Assembly (NCBI RefSeq): GCF_003856495.1
Contig: NZ_CP034118.1
Span: 2,605,842-2,669,841, forward strand
Reading direction: 5' to 3'
DNA: 64,000 nt
Origin: Staphylospora marina
GTDB taxonomy: Bacteria > Bacillota > Bacilli > Thermoactinomycetales > Thermoactinomycetaceae
Position numbers and translations under genes: made by a program
The notes under the pieces: model-generated
Database searches by the model: none
What the model was told of the DNA's origin: nothing
Seen by the model: the letters and a program-made list of their open reading frames with translations, nothing else
Shown here: positions 27,048 to 37,136 of the stretch, piece by piece
How positions within the stretch are numbered: the stretch's first letter is position 1
How the letters are laid out: every line of letters starts with the position of its first letter

Positions 27048-30000
27048 TTACATGTTGCGGCGGTATTGTCCGCCCACTTCGTACAATGCCCGGGTAATCT
27101 GGCCGAGGCTGGCGACGCGGACGGTGCGCATCAGTTCGGCGAAAATGTTGCCGCCCGAACGAGCCACCTGTTTCAGGCGCTCGAGGGCAACGGGGGCTTC
27201 GTTCTTGTGTCTCTCCTGGAATTCCCGCAGGTTGCGAAGCTGCGTTTCCTTTTCTTCAGGAGTGGCGCGGGTGAGCTCGATCTCGTAATCTTCCGGCGGG
27301 TTCGGGTTTTCAAAGGTGTTGACCCCGATGATCGGCAGCTCTCCGGAATGTTTCTTCATCTCGTAGTAGAGAGACTCTTCCTGGATCTTGCCGCGCTGGT
27401 ACATCAGTTCCATCGCGCCGAGCACGCCGCCGCGGTCACTGAGCCGTTCGAATTCCTGCAACACGGCTTCTTCGACCAGGTCGGTCAGTTCGTCGATGAT
27501 GAAGGAACCCTGAAGCGGGTTTTCGTTTTTGGCCAAGCCCAGTTCCTTGGTGATGATCAGCTGGATGGCCATCGCCCGGCGCACCGATTCTTCGGTCGGG
27601 GTGGTGATGGCTTCGTCGTAGGCGTTGGTGTGCAGCGAGTTGCACTGGTCATAGATGGCCATCAGCGCCTGCAGGGTGGTCCGGATGTCGTTGAAATCAA
27701 TCTCCTGGGCGTGCAGGGACCGTCCCGACGTCTGGATGTGGTACTTGAGTTTCTGGCTGCGTTCATTGGCCCCGTACTTGTGCTTCATGACCACCGACCA
27801 GATTCGGCGTGCCACGCGGCCGATCACCGAGTATTCGGCGTCCAGGCCGTTGCTGAAGAAGAAGGACAGGTTGGGCGCGAAATCGTCGATCTTCATGCCG
27901 CGGCTGAGATAATACTCCACATAGGTGAAGGCGTTGGCCAGGGTGAAGGCCAGCTGGGTGATCGGGTTGGCCCCCGCCTCGGCGATGTGATAGCCGCTGA
28001 TGCTGACGGAATAGTAGTTGCGCACTTTGTTTTCAATGAAGTACTCCTGGATGTCCCCCATCATCTTCAGCGCGAACTCGGTGGAGAAGATGCAGGTGTT
28101 TTGTCCCTGATCCTCTTTCAGGATGTCGGCCTGCACGGTGCCGCGCACGGTCTGCAGCGTGCGTTTGCGGATCTCTTCCGCCTCTTCCAAAGTCGCGTCA
28201 CGACCGTGCTCTTCGCGGAATTTCTCCAACTGCTGGTCGATGGCGGTGTTGAAATACATCGCCAGGATGATGGGGGCCGGTCCGTTGATGGTCATCGACA
28301 CGCTGGTGTTGGGCGCGCACAGGTCAAACCCGGCATACAGCTTTTTCATGTCGTCCAGCGTGCAGATGCTGACCCCCGACTCACCCACTTTGCCGTAAAT
28401 GTCCGGTCGTTCGTCCGGATCTTCCCCGTACAGGGTGACGCTGTCGAAAGCGGTGGACAGGCGTTTGGCCGAATCGTTCCTGGACAGGTAATGGAATCGC
28501 TTGTTGGTCCGTTCCGGGGTTCCCTCTCCGGCAAACTGGCGCTTCGGATCTTCGTCCGTCCGCTTCAGCGGGAAGACTCCCGCGGTGAACGGGAAGCGTC
28601 CGGGAAGGTTTTCCTTGTGCAGCCAGCGCAGCAGCTCTCCCCAGTCGCGGAACTTGGGCAGTGCCACCTTGGGAACCTTGGTGCCGGCCAGCGTCTCGGT
28701 GAAGAGCGGAGAGCGGATTTCCCGGTCGCGCACCTTGGTCACCAGTTCCGGCTGACGGTACATTTCCGCGATGTTCGGCCATTCATCAAGCAGCTTCCGG
28801 TTTTCCGGAGTGAGGCGCTCCTCGATCTCGCGGATTTTGGCTTTCAGCCGTTCGCGGAGTCCGTCGGCGTCTTTTTCCCCGCTCAGCAGTTCTTCCGTCC
28901 CTTTCAGTTGATACAGGCGGGAGGCCAGCTCGCTTTGCTGCTTCGAATCTTCGTGATACTTGCGGACGGTCTGGGCGATTTCCCGCAGGTAATACGTCCG
29001 CTCCGGCGGAATGATGTGGCGCACCTCCGGTTTTTGCCCCTTCACTTCCAACTTGGATTCCCAGTCGGTGCCCGTCTTTTTGTTGATGGTGTCGATCAGG
29101 GCCCGGTAGAAGAGGTTGGTGCCGGGGTCGTTGAACCGGCTGGCCATGGTGCCGTAGACGGGAATGTCCTCATCCGGCTCGTGGAACAGATTGTGGTTGC
29201 GCCGGTATTGTTTTTTCACGTCCCGCAGGGCATCTTCGGACCCTTTGCGGTCGAATTTGTTGATCGCCACCAAATCGGCGAAATCCAGCATTTCGATCTT
29301 TTCCAGCTGGGACGGGGCCCCGTATTCGGAAGTCATGACGTATACGGCCACGTCGCTGACGCCGACGATGTCGGAGTTGCCCTGCCCGATGCCGCTCGTC
29401 TCCACGATCACCAGGTCATGGCCGGTCCGTTTGGCGATCTCGATCGTTTCCCGGATGCCGCCGGACAATTCGGAGCGGGTGCGGCGGGTGGCCAGCGAAC
29501 GCATGTACACGTTCGGGTGATTCACCGAGTTCATGCGAATCCGGTCCCCCAGCAGTGCTCCGCCCGATTTTTGTTTCGACGGATCGACCGACAGTACGGC
29601 CACCCGCTTGTCCGGAAAATCATTGACGAAGCGACGCACCAGTTCATCGGTGAGCGAGCTCTTGCCCGCGCCGCCCGTGCCGGTGATGCCGACGACGGGA
29701 ATCACCTTTTCGACTCCGGAGGACCGTTTCAATTCCTCCAGCACCGTGGAAGCCGTCTCTTTCAGGCTTTCCTGTTCGGCCGCCTCTTCCACCAGCGTGA
29801 TCAGACGGGCGATCGCTTGCTTGTCGCCGGACAGGGCACGCGCCGGCTCATCGGTGATTCCGCGAACGACGGAGAAGTCGGTTTCCCGGATCATGTGATT
29901 GATGATCCCCTGGAGCCCCATCTCCCGTCCGTCCTGCGGAGAGAAGATCTTGGCCACGCCGTACGCTTCCAGTTCGCGAATCTCCCGGGGAACGATCACA

Positions 30001-30305
30001 CCGCCGCCTCCGCCGAACACCTTGATGTGGGAAGCTCCGCGCTCCCGCAGGAGATCGATCATATACTTGAAAAATTCCATGTGACCGCCCTGATAGGAAG
30101 AGACGGCGATGCCCTGTACGTCCTCCTGAATGGCGGCCTTGACGATTTCATCGACGGACCGGTTGTGACCGAGGTGGATCACTTCGACGCCCGACGCCTG
30201 AAGCAAGCGCCGGAACAGGTTGATGGAGGCGTCGTGTCCGTCAAAGAGCGACGCCGCCGTCACAAACCGGATGTTATGTTTCGGTTTGATCGCTTCCGTT
30301 TCCAT
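27048..30305 (-). CDS. icmF: fused isobutyryl-CoA mutase
   Basis: Adenosylcobalamin-dependent mutase that interconverts isobutyryl- and n-butyryl-CoA (some members act on isovaleryl/pivalyl-CoA). The 1085 residues show three parts: an N-terminal cobalamin-binding domain (about 10-150, His24 in [19 protein letters not shown]), a MeaB-like GTPase chaperone (about 190-460, P-loop [24 protein letters not shown]), and a C-terminal substrate-binding TIM barrel (about 520-1080; [34 protein letters not shown]-like region). Full length compared with known IcmF. RBS GGAGG before ATG; start overlaps the tetR 3' end by 32 bases. Last gene of the acyl-CoA block. Confidence 0.94.
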   Translation of the reverse strand: METEAIKPKHNIRFVTAASLFDGHDASINLFRRLLQASGVEVIHLGHNRSVDEIVKAAIQEDVQGIAVSSYQGGHMEFFKYMIDLLRERGASHIKVFGGGGGVIVPREIRELEAYGVAKIFSPQDGREMGLQGIINHMIRETDFSVVRGITDEPARALSGDKQAIARLITLVEEAAEQESLKETASTVLEELKRSSGVEKVIPVVGITGTGGAGKSSLTDELVRRFVNDFPDKRVAVLSVDPSKQKSGGALLGDRIRMNSVNHPNVYMRSLATRRTRSELSGGIRETIEIAKRTGHDLVIVETSGIGQGNSDIVGVSDVAVYVMTSEYGAPSQLEKIEMLDFADLVAINKFDRKGSEDALRDVKKQYRRNHNLFHEPDEDIPVYGTMASRFNDPGTNLFYRALIDTINKKTGTDWESKLEVKGQKPEVRHIIPPERTYYLREIAQTVRKYHEDSKQQSELASRLYQLKGTEELLSGEKDADGLRERLKAKIREIEERLTPENRKLLDEWPNIAEMYRQPELVTKVRDREIRSPLFTETLAGTKVPKVALPKFRDWGELLRWLHKENLPGRFPFTAGVFPLKRTDEDPKRQFAGEGTPERTNKRFHYLSRNDSAKRLSTAFDSVTLYGEDPDERPDIYGKVGESGVSICTLDDMKKLYAGFDLCAPNTSVSMTINGPAPIILAMYFNTAIDQQLEKFREEHGRDATLEEAEEIRKRTLQTVRGTVQADILKEDQGQNTCIFSTEFALKMMGDIQEYFIENKVRNYYSVSISGYHIAEAGANPITQLAFTLANAFTYVEYYLSRGMKIDDFAPNLSFFFSNGLDAEYSVIGRVARRIWSVVMKHKYGANERSQKLKYHIQTSGRSLHAQEIDFNDIRTTLQALMAIYDQCNSLHTNAYDEAITTPTEESVRRAMAIQLIITKELGLAKNENPLQGSFIIDELTDLVEEAVLQEFERLSDRGGVLGAMELMYQRGKIQEESLYYEMKKHSGELPIIGVNTFENPNPPEDYEIELTRATPEEKETQLRNLREFQERHKNEAPVALERLKQVARSGGNIFAELMRTVRVASLGQITRALYEVGGQYRRNM

Positions 30306-30951
30306 TCCGCTTCCCTCCTGCCGTGAATTCTCCCAGCAAAAGCTGCATCTGTTTGTCCGTGAACGTGTCCAGGTCGTAGTGGCGCCCCAGCGACCAGTGC
30401 CGGAAGGTCCACATTTGACCCATGACCATGATGTTGTGGGCCATCAGTTTGATGGACGAGGGGTCGACACGGATCGTGCCGTCGCGCTCTCCTTTTTCGA
30501 GAATCCGCTCAAAGATGCCGGTGATCTCTTCCTCTTTGGAAAGCACGTATTTCATCTGCTCCTTCGGCAGCGACTTGGTTTCCTGATAAATGAGGAGCAC
30601 GAGCTGCCGCATCTCATCCATCACACGGAACAGCTGCCGGAGCGATTTGCGAAGGGATTCGATGCCGGAATCCTTTTCCGACACCGCTTCCTTCAATCGC
30701 GACTCCAGTTCGGAGTGAATGTGTTCGCACACCAGGTAGAGAACGTCTTCCTTGCTTTGAATGTATTCATACATCGTGCCGATCGACAGACCGCATTCCC
30801 GGGCAATTTCACGCGTGGTCGTCCGGTGGAACCCCTTTTCCACGAACAGCCGGACGGCCCCGTCAATGATTTGCCGCCTTCGTTGCTGAATGAGTCTCCG
30901 GTCCTTGATCATCGAGGGAATCAGCTTCTCTTTGTCCACCCGGAGCGTCAC
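30274..30951 (-). CDS. TetR family transcriptional regulator
   Basis: A 225-residue repressor-type protein: N-terminal TetR helix-turn-helix ([39 protein letters not shown], read as one region) and a C-terminal helical ligand domain. The GTG at 30951 overlaps the meaB stop as GTGA; starts up to 30987 are possible. Lying inside the meaB-icmF operon, it likely controls the acyl-CoA genes in response to an acyl-CoA, as TetR-type FadR does in bacilli (inference). Candidate palindromes are upstream of thiolase and fadF. Confidence 0.88.
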   Translation of the reverse strand: MTLRVDKEKLIPSMIKDRRLIQQRRRQIIDGAVRLFVEKGFHRTTTREIARECGLSIGTMYEYIQSKEDVLYLVCEHIHSELESRLKEAVSEKDSGIESLRKSLRQLFRVMDEMRQLVLLIYQETKSLPKEQMKYVLSKEEEITGIFERILEKGERDGTIRVDPSSIKLMAHNIMVMGQMWTFRHWSLGRHYDLDTFTDKQMQLLLGEFTAGGKRNGNGSDQTET

Positions 30952-31892
30952 CTCCCGCTCTGCCCGCGCAGAGTCCGTTTCATCCACTCCACGGCCACTT
31001 CACCGGGCTTTTTCAGACGCCTCGCCACGCTTTGCAAATCTTCCTGAAACTTCGGGTCCGCCCAGATTTCCTCCAGTCGCTTGCGGAACTCTTCTTCCAT
31101 CCGCTGCCTCACTTCGTTCTCCAGCCGGAGGCGGCGACGCCGGTCCCACTCTCCGGAAGCAACCTGAAACTCCCGGTGCTCCTCCAGCTTTTCATACCAG
31201 TCGGAAATCCCTTCATCCCGGGTGGCCACCGTTTCAATGATGGGCGGCCTCCAGTCGGCATCGTGTTTGGACAGATCCAATAAATCTTCGATCTCCGCCC
31301 GGAGCCGTTTCGTTCCCGGCAAATCCGCCTTGTTGATCACGAACAGGTCGGCGATCTCCATGATGCCGGCCTTGAACACCTGCACCACGTCGCCGGCCGT
31401 CGGATTGAGCACCAGCACCACGGTGTCGGCCAGATGCATGATGTCCAGTTCCGCCTGGCCCACGCCCACCGTCTCGATGAGGATCACGTCATAGCCCGCC
31501 GCATCCAGCACCATCACGGCTTCCCGGGCCGCGCCGGACAATCCGCCCAGATGCCCCCGACTGCCCATGCTGCGAATGAACACCCCGGGATCCAGGGCGT
31601 GGCCGGTCATGCGCACCCGGTCTCCGAGGATGGCCCCGCCGGTGAACGGGCTGGTCGGATCGACGGCGATCACGCCGACCGTTTTCCCCCGCTTCCGCAG
31701 CTCACGGATGAGGGCGTCCAGCAAGGTGCTTTTGCCCGCACCGGGAGGACCGGTCACCCCGATGAGATGGGCGCGACCGGTGTGCGGAACCAGTGCTTCC
31801 AGGATCTCTTCCCGGGCCGGATCGCCGTTTTCGATGCGGCTGATGAGCCGGGCAATCTGCCGCTTGTCTCCCTGTTTCACCGATTCGGGCAT
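30948..31892 (-). CDS. meaB: MeaB/ArgK-type GTPase chaperone of B12-dependent mutases
   Basis: G3E-family GTPase of 314 residues that protects and loads cobalamin into acyl-CoA mutases. Visible are the P-loop GVTGPPGAGKSTLLDALI, VAVDPTSPFTGGAILGDRVRM, the ETVGVGQAE switch and the NKADLPG base-specificity motif. RBS GGGGGGAG six bases before the ATG. Presence beside icmF, which already carries its own fused chaperone domain, suggests that a second partner mutase (for example methylmalonyl-CoA mutase) exists outside the window. Confidence 0.92.
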   Translation of the reverse strand: MPESVKQGDKRQIARLISRIENGDPAREEILEALVPHTGRAHLIGVTGPPGAGKSTLLDALIRELRKRGKTVGVIAVDPTSPFTGGAILGDRVRMTGHALDPGVFIRSMGSRGHLGGLSGAAREAVMVLDAAGYDVILIETVGVGQAELDIMHLADTVVLVLNPTAGDVVQVFKAGIMEIADLFVINKADLPGTKRLRAEIEDLLDLSKHDADWRPPIIETVATRDEGISDWYEKLEEHREFQVASGEWDRRRRLRLENEVRQRMEEEFRKRLEEIWADPKFQEDLQSVARRLKKPGEVAVEWMKRTLRGQSGR

Positions 31893-31916
31893 TGCAAACT
31901 CCCCCCGGCTTCGGGC

Positions 31917-33059
31917 TTAGTCCTTCAACAGATAGTTGGCAATGACGACCCGCTGAATTTCGTTGGTGCCCTCGTAAATCTGGGTGATCTTGGCGTCGCG
32001 CATCATCCGTTCCACCGGATATTCGCGGGTGTAGCCGTATCCGCCGAAGATCTGCACCGCTTCGGTCGTCACTTTCATCGCCGTGTCTCCGGCGAACAGT
32101 TTGGCCATGGCGGACGCCTTGCCGTAGGGCAGGCCTTCACTCTCCAGCCAGGCGGCCTGATAGGTGAGCAGGCGGGCCGCTTCGATTTCGGTGGCCATGT
32201 CGGCAAGCTTGAACTGGATGGCTTGCAATTTGGCGATTTCCTTGCCGAACTGTTTCCGCTCTTTGGCGTAGGCAAGTGCCGCGTCAAACGCCCCCTGGGC
32301 GATCCCGACGGCTTGGGCGGCAATGCCGTTGCGACCGCCGTCCAGCGTCATCATGGCGATTTTGAAGCCTTCTCCCTCTTCACCCAAACGCTGAGAAACC
32401 GGAATGCGGCATTCTTCGAAAATGATCTCCGTCGTGGGGGACGAACGGATGCCCAGCTTTTTCTCTTTCTTGCCGATGCTGAAGCCGGGCGTGCCCTTCT
32501 CCACGATGAACGCAGTGATCCCTTTGTGGCGTTTCTCCGGATCGGTCACGGCGAACACCACGTAAATTTCCGCATCGCCTCCGTTGGTGATGAAAATCTT
32601 GTTGCCGTTGAGTACGTATTCATCGCCTTCGCGGCGGGCGGTGGTTTTCATGCCCGCGGCGTCCGAACCGGACCCGGGTTCCGTCAGACCGAACGCTCCG
32701 AGCTTCTTCCCTTCGGCCAGCGGCTTGAGGTATTTCAATTTCTGCTCGTGGGTGCCGAACTTGTAAATCGGCCAGCTCGCCAGCGACAGATGGGCGGACA
32801 GGGTGACCCCGGTGGAGGCGCAGACGCGGGACAGCTCTTCCACGGCGATGACGTAGCTCAGATAATCGGCGCCCGCTCCGCCGTATTCTTCCGGGAACGG
32901 GATCCCGGTCAGCCCCAGTTCGCCCATCATGTCGAAGATGGAACGGTCAAACTCTTCCTTCTCGTCGCGTTCCGCCGCGGTGGGCGCCACCACGTCTTCG
33001 GCGAACTGGCGCACCATTTTGCGCATCATTTCATGTTCTTCGCTCAATTTGAACTGCAT
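31917..33059 (-). CDS. acdA: acyl-CoA dehydrogenase (short-chain type)
   Basis: FAD-dependent dehydrogenase of 380 residues making 2-enoyl-CoA and passing electrons to ETF. Family marks: [72 protein letters not shown] and the catalytic Glu in [11 protein letters not shown]. Start ATG 33059 with AAGGAG. Overlaps no neighbour; 24 bases before meaB, 33 after the paralogous dehydrogenase. Substrate chain length cannot be fixed from sequence, but the context of thiolase, Hbd and crotonyl-CoA formation suggests C4. Confidence 0.92.
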   Translation of the reverse strand: MQFKLSEEHEMMRKMVRQFAEDVVAPTAAERDEKEEFDRSIFDMMGELGLTGIPFPEEYGGAGADYLSYVIAVEELSRVCASTGVTLSAHLSLASWPIYKFGTHEQKLKYLKPLAEGKKLGAFGLTEPGSGSDAAGMKTTARREGDEYVLNGNKIFITNGGDAEIYVVFAVTDPEKRHKGITAFIVEKGTPGFSIGKKEKKLGIRSSPTTEIIFEECRIPVSQRLGEEGEGFKIAMMTLDGGRNGIAAQAVGIAQGAFDAALAYAKERKQFGKEIAKLQAIQFKLADMATEIEAARLLTYQAAWLESEGLPYGKASAMAKLFAGDTAMKVTTEAVQIFGGYGYTREYPVERMMRDAKITQIYEGTNEIQRVVIANYLLKD

Positions 33060-33092
33060 GGCTTCCACTCCTTGCGGATGACCGGTGAAACG

Positions 33093-34235
33093 TCATCCCT
33101 TGATCAATTCGTTGCTGATGACAATCCGCTGGATTTCGTTGGTCCCTTCGTAAATCTGGGTGATCTTGGCGTCACGGAACAGGCGCTCCACCGGATATTC
33201 GCGGGTGTAACCGTACCCGCCGAAGATCTGGACCGCCTCGGTGGTCACCTGCATCGCCGTGTCGCTGGCAAACATCTTGGCCATCGACGCCTCCAGCTTG
33301 CAGTTGTGCCCTTGCTGGCGGAGATCGGCGGCGCGATAGATCAACAGGCGGGCCGCTTCGATCCGGGTGGCCATGTCGGCCAATTTGAACTGGATCGCCT
33401 GAATCTTCGAGAGCGGCTTTCCGAACTGCTTCCGCTCCTTGGCATAAGCCAGTGCATGTTCATAGGCGGCGGTGGCGATTCCGAGCGCCTGGGCACCGAT
33501 GCCGATCCGGCCCCCGGCCAGGTTGGACAGGGCGATTTCATATCCTTGTCCTTCGCGTCCCAGCAGGTTTTCGGCCGGCACTTCCGCTTCCTCGAAGATG
33601 AGCTCGCAAGTGTTGGAACCGCCGAGTCCCATCTTTTTCTCCTTTTTGCCGACCCGGAAACCGGGCGTGTCTTTCTCGACGATGAACGCGGAGATCCCTT
33701 TCGGTCCCTTTTCCGGATCGGTGACGGCAAACGTCACGTAGGTGTCCGCTTCGCCGGCGTTGGTGATGAAGACTTTGGACCCGTTCAGGATGTATTTGTC
33801 CCCTTCTTTGCGCGCCGTGGTCCGAAGCGCCGACGCATCGGAACCGGCTTGCGGCTCGGTCAGGGCGAACGCCCCCAGGTACTCGCCCGAAGCCAGGCGG
33901 GTCACGTATTTTTTCTTCTGCTCATCGGTGCCGTAGCGCAGAATCGGCATGGTTCCGACCGACGTGTGCACCGCGAGGATCACGCCGACGGTGGCGCTGA
34001 CCCGGGAAATCTCCTCCAGCGCCAGAATGTAGGAGATGAAATCGGCTCCCGCGCCTCCCCACTCCTCGGGGACGGGAATCCCCATCAACCCCAATTCGGC
34101 CATTTTGTTGACGACTTCGCGCGGGAAGCGGTCTTCCTCATCCATCGCCTCCACGTGCGGAGCGATTTCCGCCCGGGCGAAATCGCGCACCATTTTGCGC
34201 ATCATTTCCTGCTCTTCCGTAAACCGAAAGTGCAT
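33093..34235 (-). CDS. acyl-CoA dehydrogenase, second paralogue
   Basis: A 380-residue paralogue of the following gene, clearly similar along its entire length: [55 protein letters not shown], catalytic Glu in [11 protein letters not shown]. The pair probably arose by tandem duplication and serves two acyl chain types. ATG 34235 after AAGGGAG. The 478-base gap upstream suggests this gene begins its own transcript. Confidence 0.92.
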   Translation of the reverse strand: MHFRFTEEQEMMRKMVRDFARAEIAPHVEAMDEEDRFPREVVNKMAELGLMGIPVPEEWGGAGADFISYILALEEISRVSATVGVILAVHTSVGTMPILRYGTDEQKKKYVTRLASGEYLGAFALTEPQAGSDASALRTTARKEGDKYILNGSKVFITNAGEADTYVTFAVTDPEKGPKGISAFIVEKDTPGFRVGKKEKKMGLGGSNTCELIFEEAEVPAENLLGREGQGYEIALSNLAGGRIGIGAQALGIATAAYEHALAYAKERKQFGKPLSKIQAIQFKLADMATRIEAARLLIYRAADLRQQGHNCKLEASMAKMFASDTAMQVTTEAVQIFGGYGYTREYPVERLFRDAKITQIYEGTNEIQRIVISNELIKG

Positions 34236-34713
34236 GGATGTCACTCCCTTCCCTGACCAACCCGACAATCAATCCGTTGATGAATGCTTTTATACATCGT
34301 TTGGCATGAACAAGGACCGGCGCGATGGTGGCCCCGCCATCTCCCGCCCTTCGAAACCGCTTCCATTTCCCTTTCCACCATGACAACGCAACCGGCTCTG
34401 TCCGGCATCGCCATGCCGCCCGGGTCCCCGGATTTTTGTCCGTTTGTCCGGGGACGCGCGTCCGGGACAAAGCCGGGAATGTTCGCGGACGGGGAAGCGG
34501 AAATCCGGTATTTCCCGGGGAATCCTCCCGGCCCTGAGCACCGGAACCGGCGGAGCAGCCGTTCTCAAGAAGATTCCGCGCCGGCGGGAAATGCCGTCCG
34601 GAGTCTTCGGAGACGGGCGGAGACGCATCCGCCCGTCCGCTTTTTCTCTGTATGGGTTGTCCGTTCCGTTTCGGTCTCTCTCCACACCGAAGGCGACCGG
34701 CCGGCTCCCCCGA
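34236..34713. other. 478-bp gene-free region upstream of the acyl-CoA dehydrogenases
   Basis: No credible coding sequence on either strand. A TATAAA near 34290 on the minus strand could be a -10 for the dehydrogenase pair but lacks a good -35. It also contains GTCCGGGG/CCCGGAC-type inverted repeats around 34437-34470 and the plus-strand hairpin listed separately. Confidence 0.5.
34612..34646 (+). terminator. orphan plus-strand terminator
   Basis: A perfect 10-bp stem (34612-34621 with 34628-34637) followed by CGCTTTTTCTC on the plus strand. There is no plus-strand gene upstream for many kilobases, so what transcript it ends is unclear. On the minus strand it lacks a U-run. Confidence 0.55.
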
Positions 34714-35571
34714 TTATTGGTCGTACACGTAGAATCCGCGTCCGGTCTTGCGGCCCAGCCATCCGGCTTTCACGTACTTCCGGAGCAGCGGGCACGGACG
34801 ATATTTGCTGTCGCCGAATCCTTCATGAAGGATCTCCATGATGTACAGACAGGTGTCCAGCCCGATGAAGTCAGCCAGCTGCAGCGGTCCCATCGGATGA
34901 TTCATGCCCAGCTTCATCACCTGGTCGACCGCTTCGGGGGTGGCCACCCCTTCGTACACGGTGTAGATGGCTTCATTGATCATCGGCATCAACACGCGAT
35001 TGGACACGAATCCGGGGAAATCGTTCACTTCCACCGGCACCTTGCCGAGGTCTTTGGCCATCTGTTCCACGACTTGGAACACTTCGTCCGACGTGGCCAG
35101 TCCGCGGATGATTTCCACCAGTTTCATCACCGGAACCGGATTCATGAAGTGCATGCCGATCACTTTTTCCGGCCGTTTCGTCACCGCGGCGATCTCGGTG
35201 ATCGGCAGGGACGAGGTGTTGCTGGCCAGTACGGTGTGCGGCGGGCAAAGCTCATCCAGCCGACGGAACACGTCTTGTTTGACGGACATGTTTTCAATGA
35301 TCGCCTCAATGACGATGTCCGGGTCTTTGGCGGCTTCCTCCAGATGAACGGTCGGACGGATGCGGCCGAGCACCGCCGCTTTTTCTTCCTCGCTCATCTT
35401 GCCTTTGGAAACGGCCCGGTCCAGGTTGGCGGAGATCCGTCCGAGTCCCTTTTGCAGAAATTCTTCCGTGGTGTCCACCAGTACCACGTCAAATCCGGCC
35501 TGTGCGCAAACTTGGGCGATCCCGCCGCCCATCTGGCCGGCGCCGATCACGCTCACTCGTTTGATTGCCAT
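34714..35571 (-). CDS. hbd: 3-hydroxybutyryl-CoA dehydrogenase
   Basis: NAD(P)-dependent enzyme of 285 residues interconverting 3-hydroxybutyryl-CoA and acetoacetyl-CoA. N-terminal Rossmann motif [19 protein letters not shown], then [15 protein letters not shown], catalytic His in [15 protein letters not shown], and the C-terminal [12 protein letters not shown] and [22 protein letters not shown] 35571 with GAAGGA upstream. About 70 bases after the thiolase gene. Confidence 0.95.
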   Translation of the reverse strand: MAIKRVSVIGAGQMGGGIAQVCAQAGFDVVLVDTTEEFLQKGLGRISANLDRAVSKGKMSEEEKAAVLGRIRPTVHLEEAAKDPDIVIEAIIENMSVKQDVFRRLDELCPPHTVLASNTSSLPITEIAAVTKRPEKVIGMHFMNPVPVMKLVEIIRGLATSDEVFQVVEQMAKDLGKVPVEVNDFPGFVSNRVLMPMINEAIYTVYEGVATPEAVDQVMKLGMNHPMGPLQLADFIGLDTCLYIMEILHEGFGDSKYRPCPLLRKYVKAGWLGRKTGRGFYVYDQ

Positions 35572-35644
35572 CGATTCCTTCACCTTCCCGAAATAAATCC
35601 ATGCCACTTCTTCAAATTTCGGTTCGTGCCTGTTCCAGCGTCCG

Positions 35645-36823
35645 TCAGTCCACTTTCACCAGCACCGCGTCACCTTGTGCGGCTCCGCTGCAGATGGCCG
35701 CCACGCCCAGTCCGCCGCCGCGACGCTTCAGCTCATGCACCAGCGTCAACAGGATGCGGGCACCGCTCGCGCCGATCGGGTGTCCCAATGCCACGGCGCC
35801 GCCGTTCACGTTCAGTTTCTCTTCCGGAATGCCCAGCAGCTTCGCATTGGCGAGGGCCACCGCGGCAAATGCCTCGTTGATCTCGAACAGGTCGATGTCT
35901 TTCACTTCCAGGTTGTGCTTGGCCAGCAGCTTCTTCACCGCGTGGGCCGGCGTGATCGGGAAATCTTTGGCCTCCAGCGCAATCGCCGCGTGTCCCAGGA
36001 TGCGGGCGAGCGGCTTCACCCCCAATTCGGCCGCCTTTTCTTCGGAGGAGAGCACCAGTGCGGCGGCTCCGTCGTTCACTCCCGGGGCGTTCCCGGCGGT
36101 GATGGAACCGTCTTTCAGGTACACCGGCTTGAGCGCGGCCAGTTTTTCCAGGCTGGTGTCGGCCCGCGGAGACTCGTCGCGATCCACCGTGATCTCCTGT
36201 TTCTTGACCCGGATTTTCACCGGTACGATCTCTTCATCAAAGCGTCCCGCTTCCATCGCGGCCAACGCCCGCTGATGGCTGAGCAGGGACCAACGGTCCT
36301 GCTCTTCCCGGCTGACTCCTTGTTCCGCGGCACAGTTGCTGCCGTGAACGATCATGTGCACGTCGTGAAAGGCACACCAGAGACCGTCATGAACCATCAG
36401 GTCGATCATTTTTCCGTCGCCCATGCGTTGGCCGAACCGCGCTCCCGGCAAAATGTACGGGGCCTGGCTCATGCTTTCCATCCCGCCGGCCACGATCACG
36501 TCGGCATCCCCGGCGCGGATCATCAGTTCACCCAGCGTCACGCTCCGCATGCCGGACGCACACACCTTGTTGATCGTCTCGGCACCGGTTTCCCAGGAAA
36601 GTCCGGCCTGACGGGCCGCCTGACGGGCCGGAATCTGTCCGGCTCCTCCTTGCAACACCATGCCCATGATCACATGTTCCACCGCATCATCCGGCACGCC
36701 GGACCGATCCAGCGCGGCGCGGATGGCGATCCCGCCCAATTCCACCGCTTTCAAATCTTTCAGCGCTCCGCCGAATTTGCCGATCGGCGTCCGCGCTCCG
36801 CCCAAAATCACCGCCGTTTTCAT
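35645..36823 (-). CDS. thl: acetyl-CoA C-acetyltransferase (thiolase)
   Basis: A 392-residue thiolase that makes or splits acetoacetyl-CoA. Acyl-accepting Cys88 in [25 protein letters not shown], the catalytic histidine region [20 protein letters not shown] and a second catalytic cysteine in [15 protein letters not shown] 36823 behind GGAGG; upstream in-frame codons to 36901 belong to the promoter region. First gene of the leftward acyl-CoA block. It can use acetoacetate-derived acetoacetyl-CoA from lysine breakdown. Confidence 0.95.
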   Translation of the reverse strand: MKTAVILGGARTPIGKFGGALKDLKAVELGGIAIRAALDRSGVPDDAVEHVIMGMVLQGGAGQIPARQAARQAGLSWETGAETINKVCASGMRSVTLGELMIRAGDADVIVAGGMESMSQAPYILPGARFGQRMGDGKMIDLMVHDGLWCAFHDVHMIVHGSNCAAEQGVSREEQDRWSLLSHQRALAAMEAGRFDEEIVPVKIRVKKQEITVDRDESPRADTSLEKLAALKPVYLKDGSITAGNAPGVNDGAAALVLSSEEKAAELGVKPLARILGHAAIALEAKDFPITPAHAVKKLLAKHNLEVKDIDLFEINEAFAAVALANAKLLGIPEEKLNVNGGAVALGHPIGASGARILLTLVHELKRRGGGLGVAAICSGAAQGDAVLVKVD

Positions 36824-36854
36824 TCCAACTGTCACCTCCGGAGAGTGTGGCTCT

Positions 36855-36872
36855 ATCGAGCGTTCGTTCGAT
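36855..36872. promoter_or_regulatory. palindromic operator candidate upstream of thiolase
   Basis: ATCGAGCGTTCGTTCGAT, an 18-bp imperfect palindrome of the size and style bound by TetR-family dimers, 32-49 bases before the thiolase start. The rest of 36873-37015 is AT-rich promoter-like DNA. Confidence 0.45.
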
Positions 36873-37015
36873 CCTTGTCGCCATGAAAACGCCTTCATCA
36901 CCAGCTTACCATGTGTGAAACGTTTTTAACAATAGTTGACCGAATACATCTATTTACATAAAATATTCTATTCCTTGAAACGTAAATTTTCTGTCTATCA
37001 TTATTCCATGAAACC

Positions 37016-37050
37016 AACAGCCCGGAAGAAACGTTTCTTCCGGGCTGTTT
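37016..37050. terminator. perfect-palindrome terminator of the glutamate-synthase-like gene
   Basis: 37016-37032 and 37033-37049 are exact reverse complements: a 34-base perfect palindrome with no unpaired loop. U-rich on both exits; about 90 bases past the gene's stop. Confidence 0.7.
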
Positions 37051-37136
37051 CCACGGAAACCGAACCGGGATCATGCGCATCCCTTGACCGATCACTCTTC
37101 GGTTGCATGCCTGCCTTGAGCTGCAACGTCCCCGCC

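Noticed and set aside
26988-30326. Over 1100-codon plus-strand frame opposite icmF
   Set aside because: It is the complement of icmF with the same codon-position bias; no domain is recognisable.
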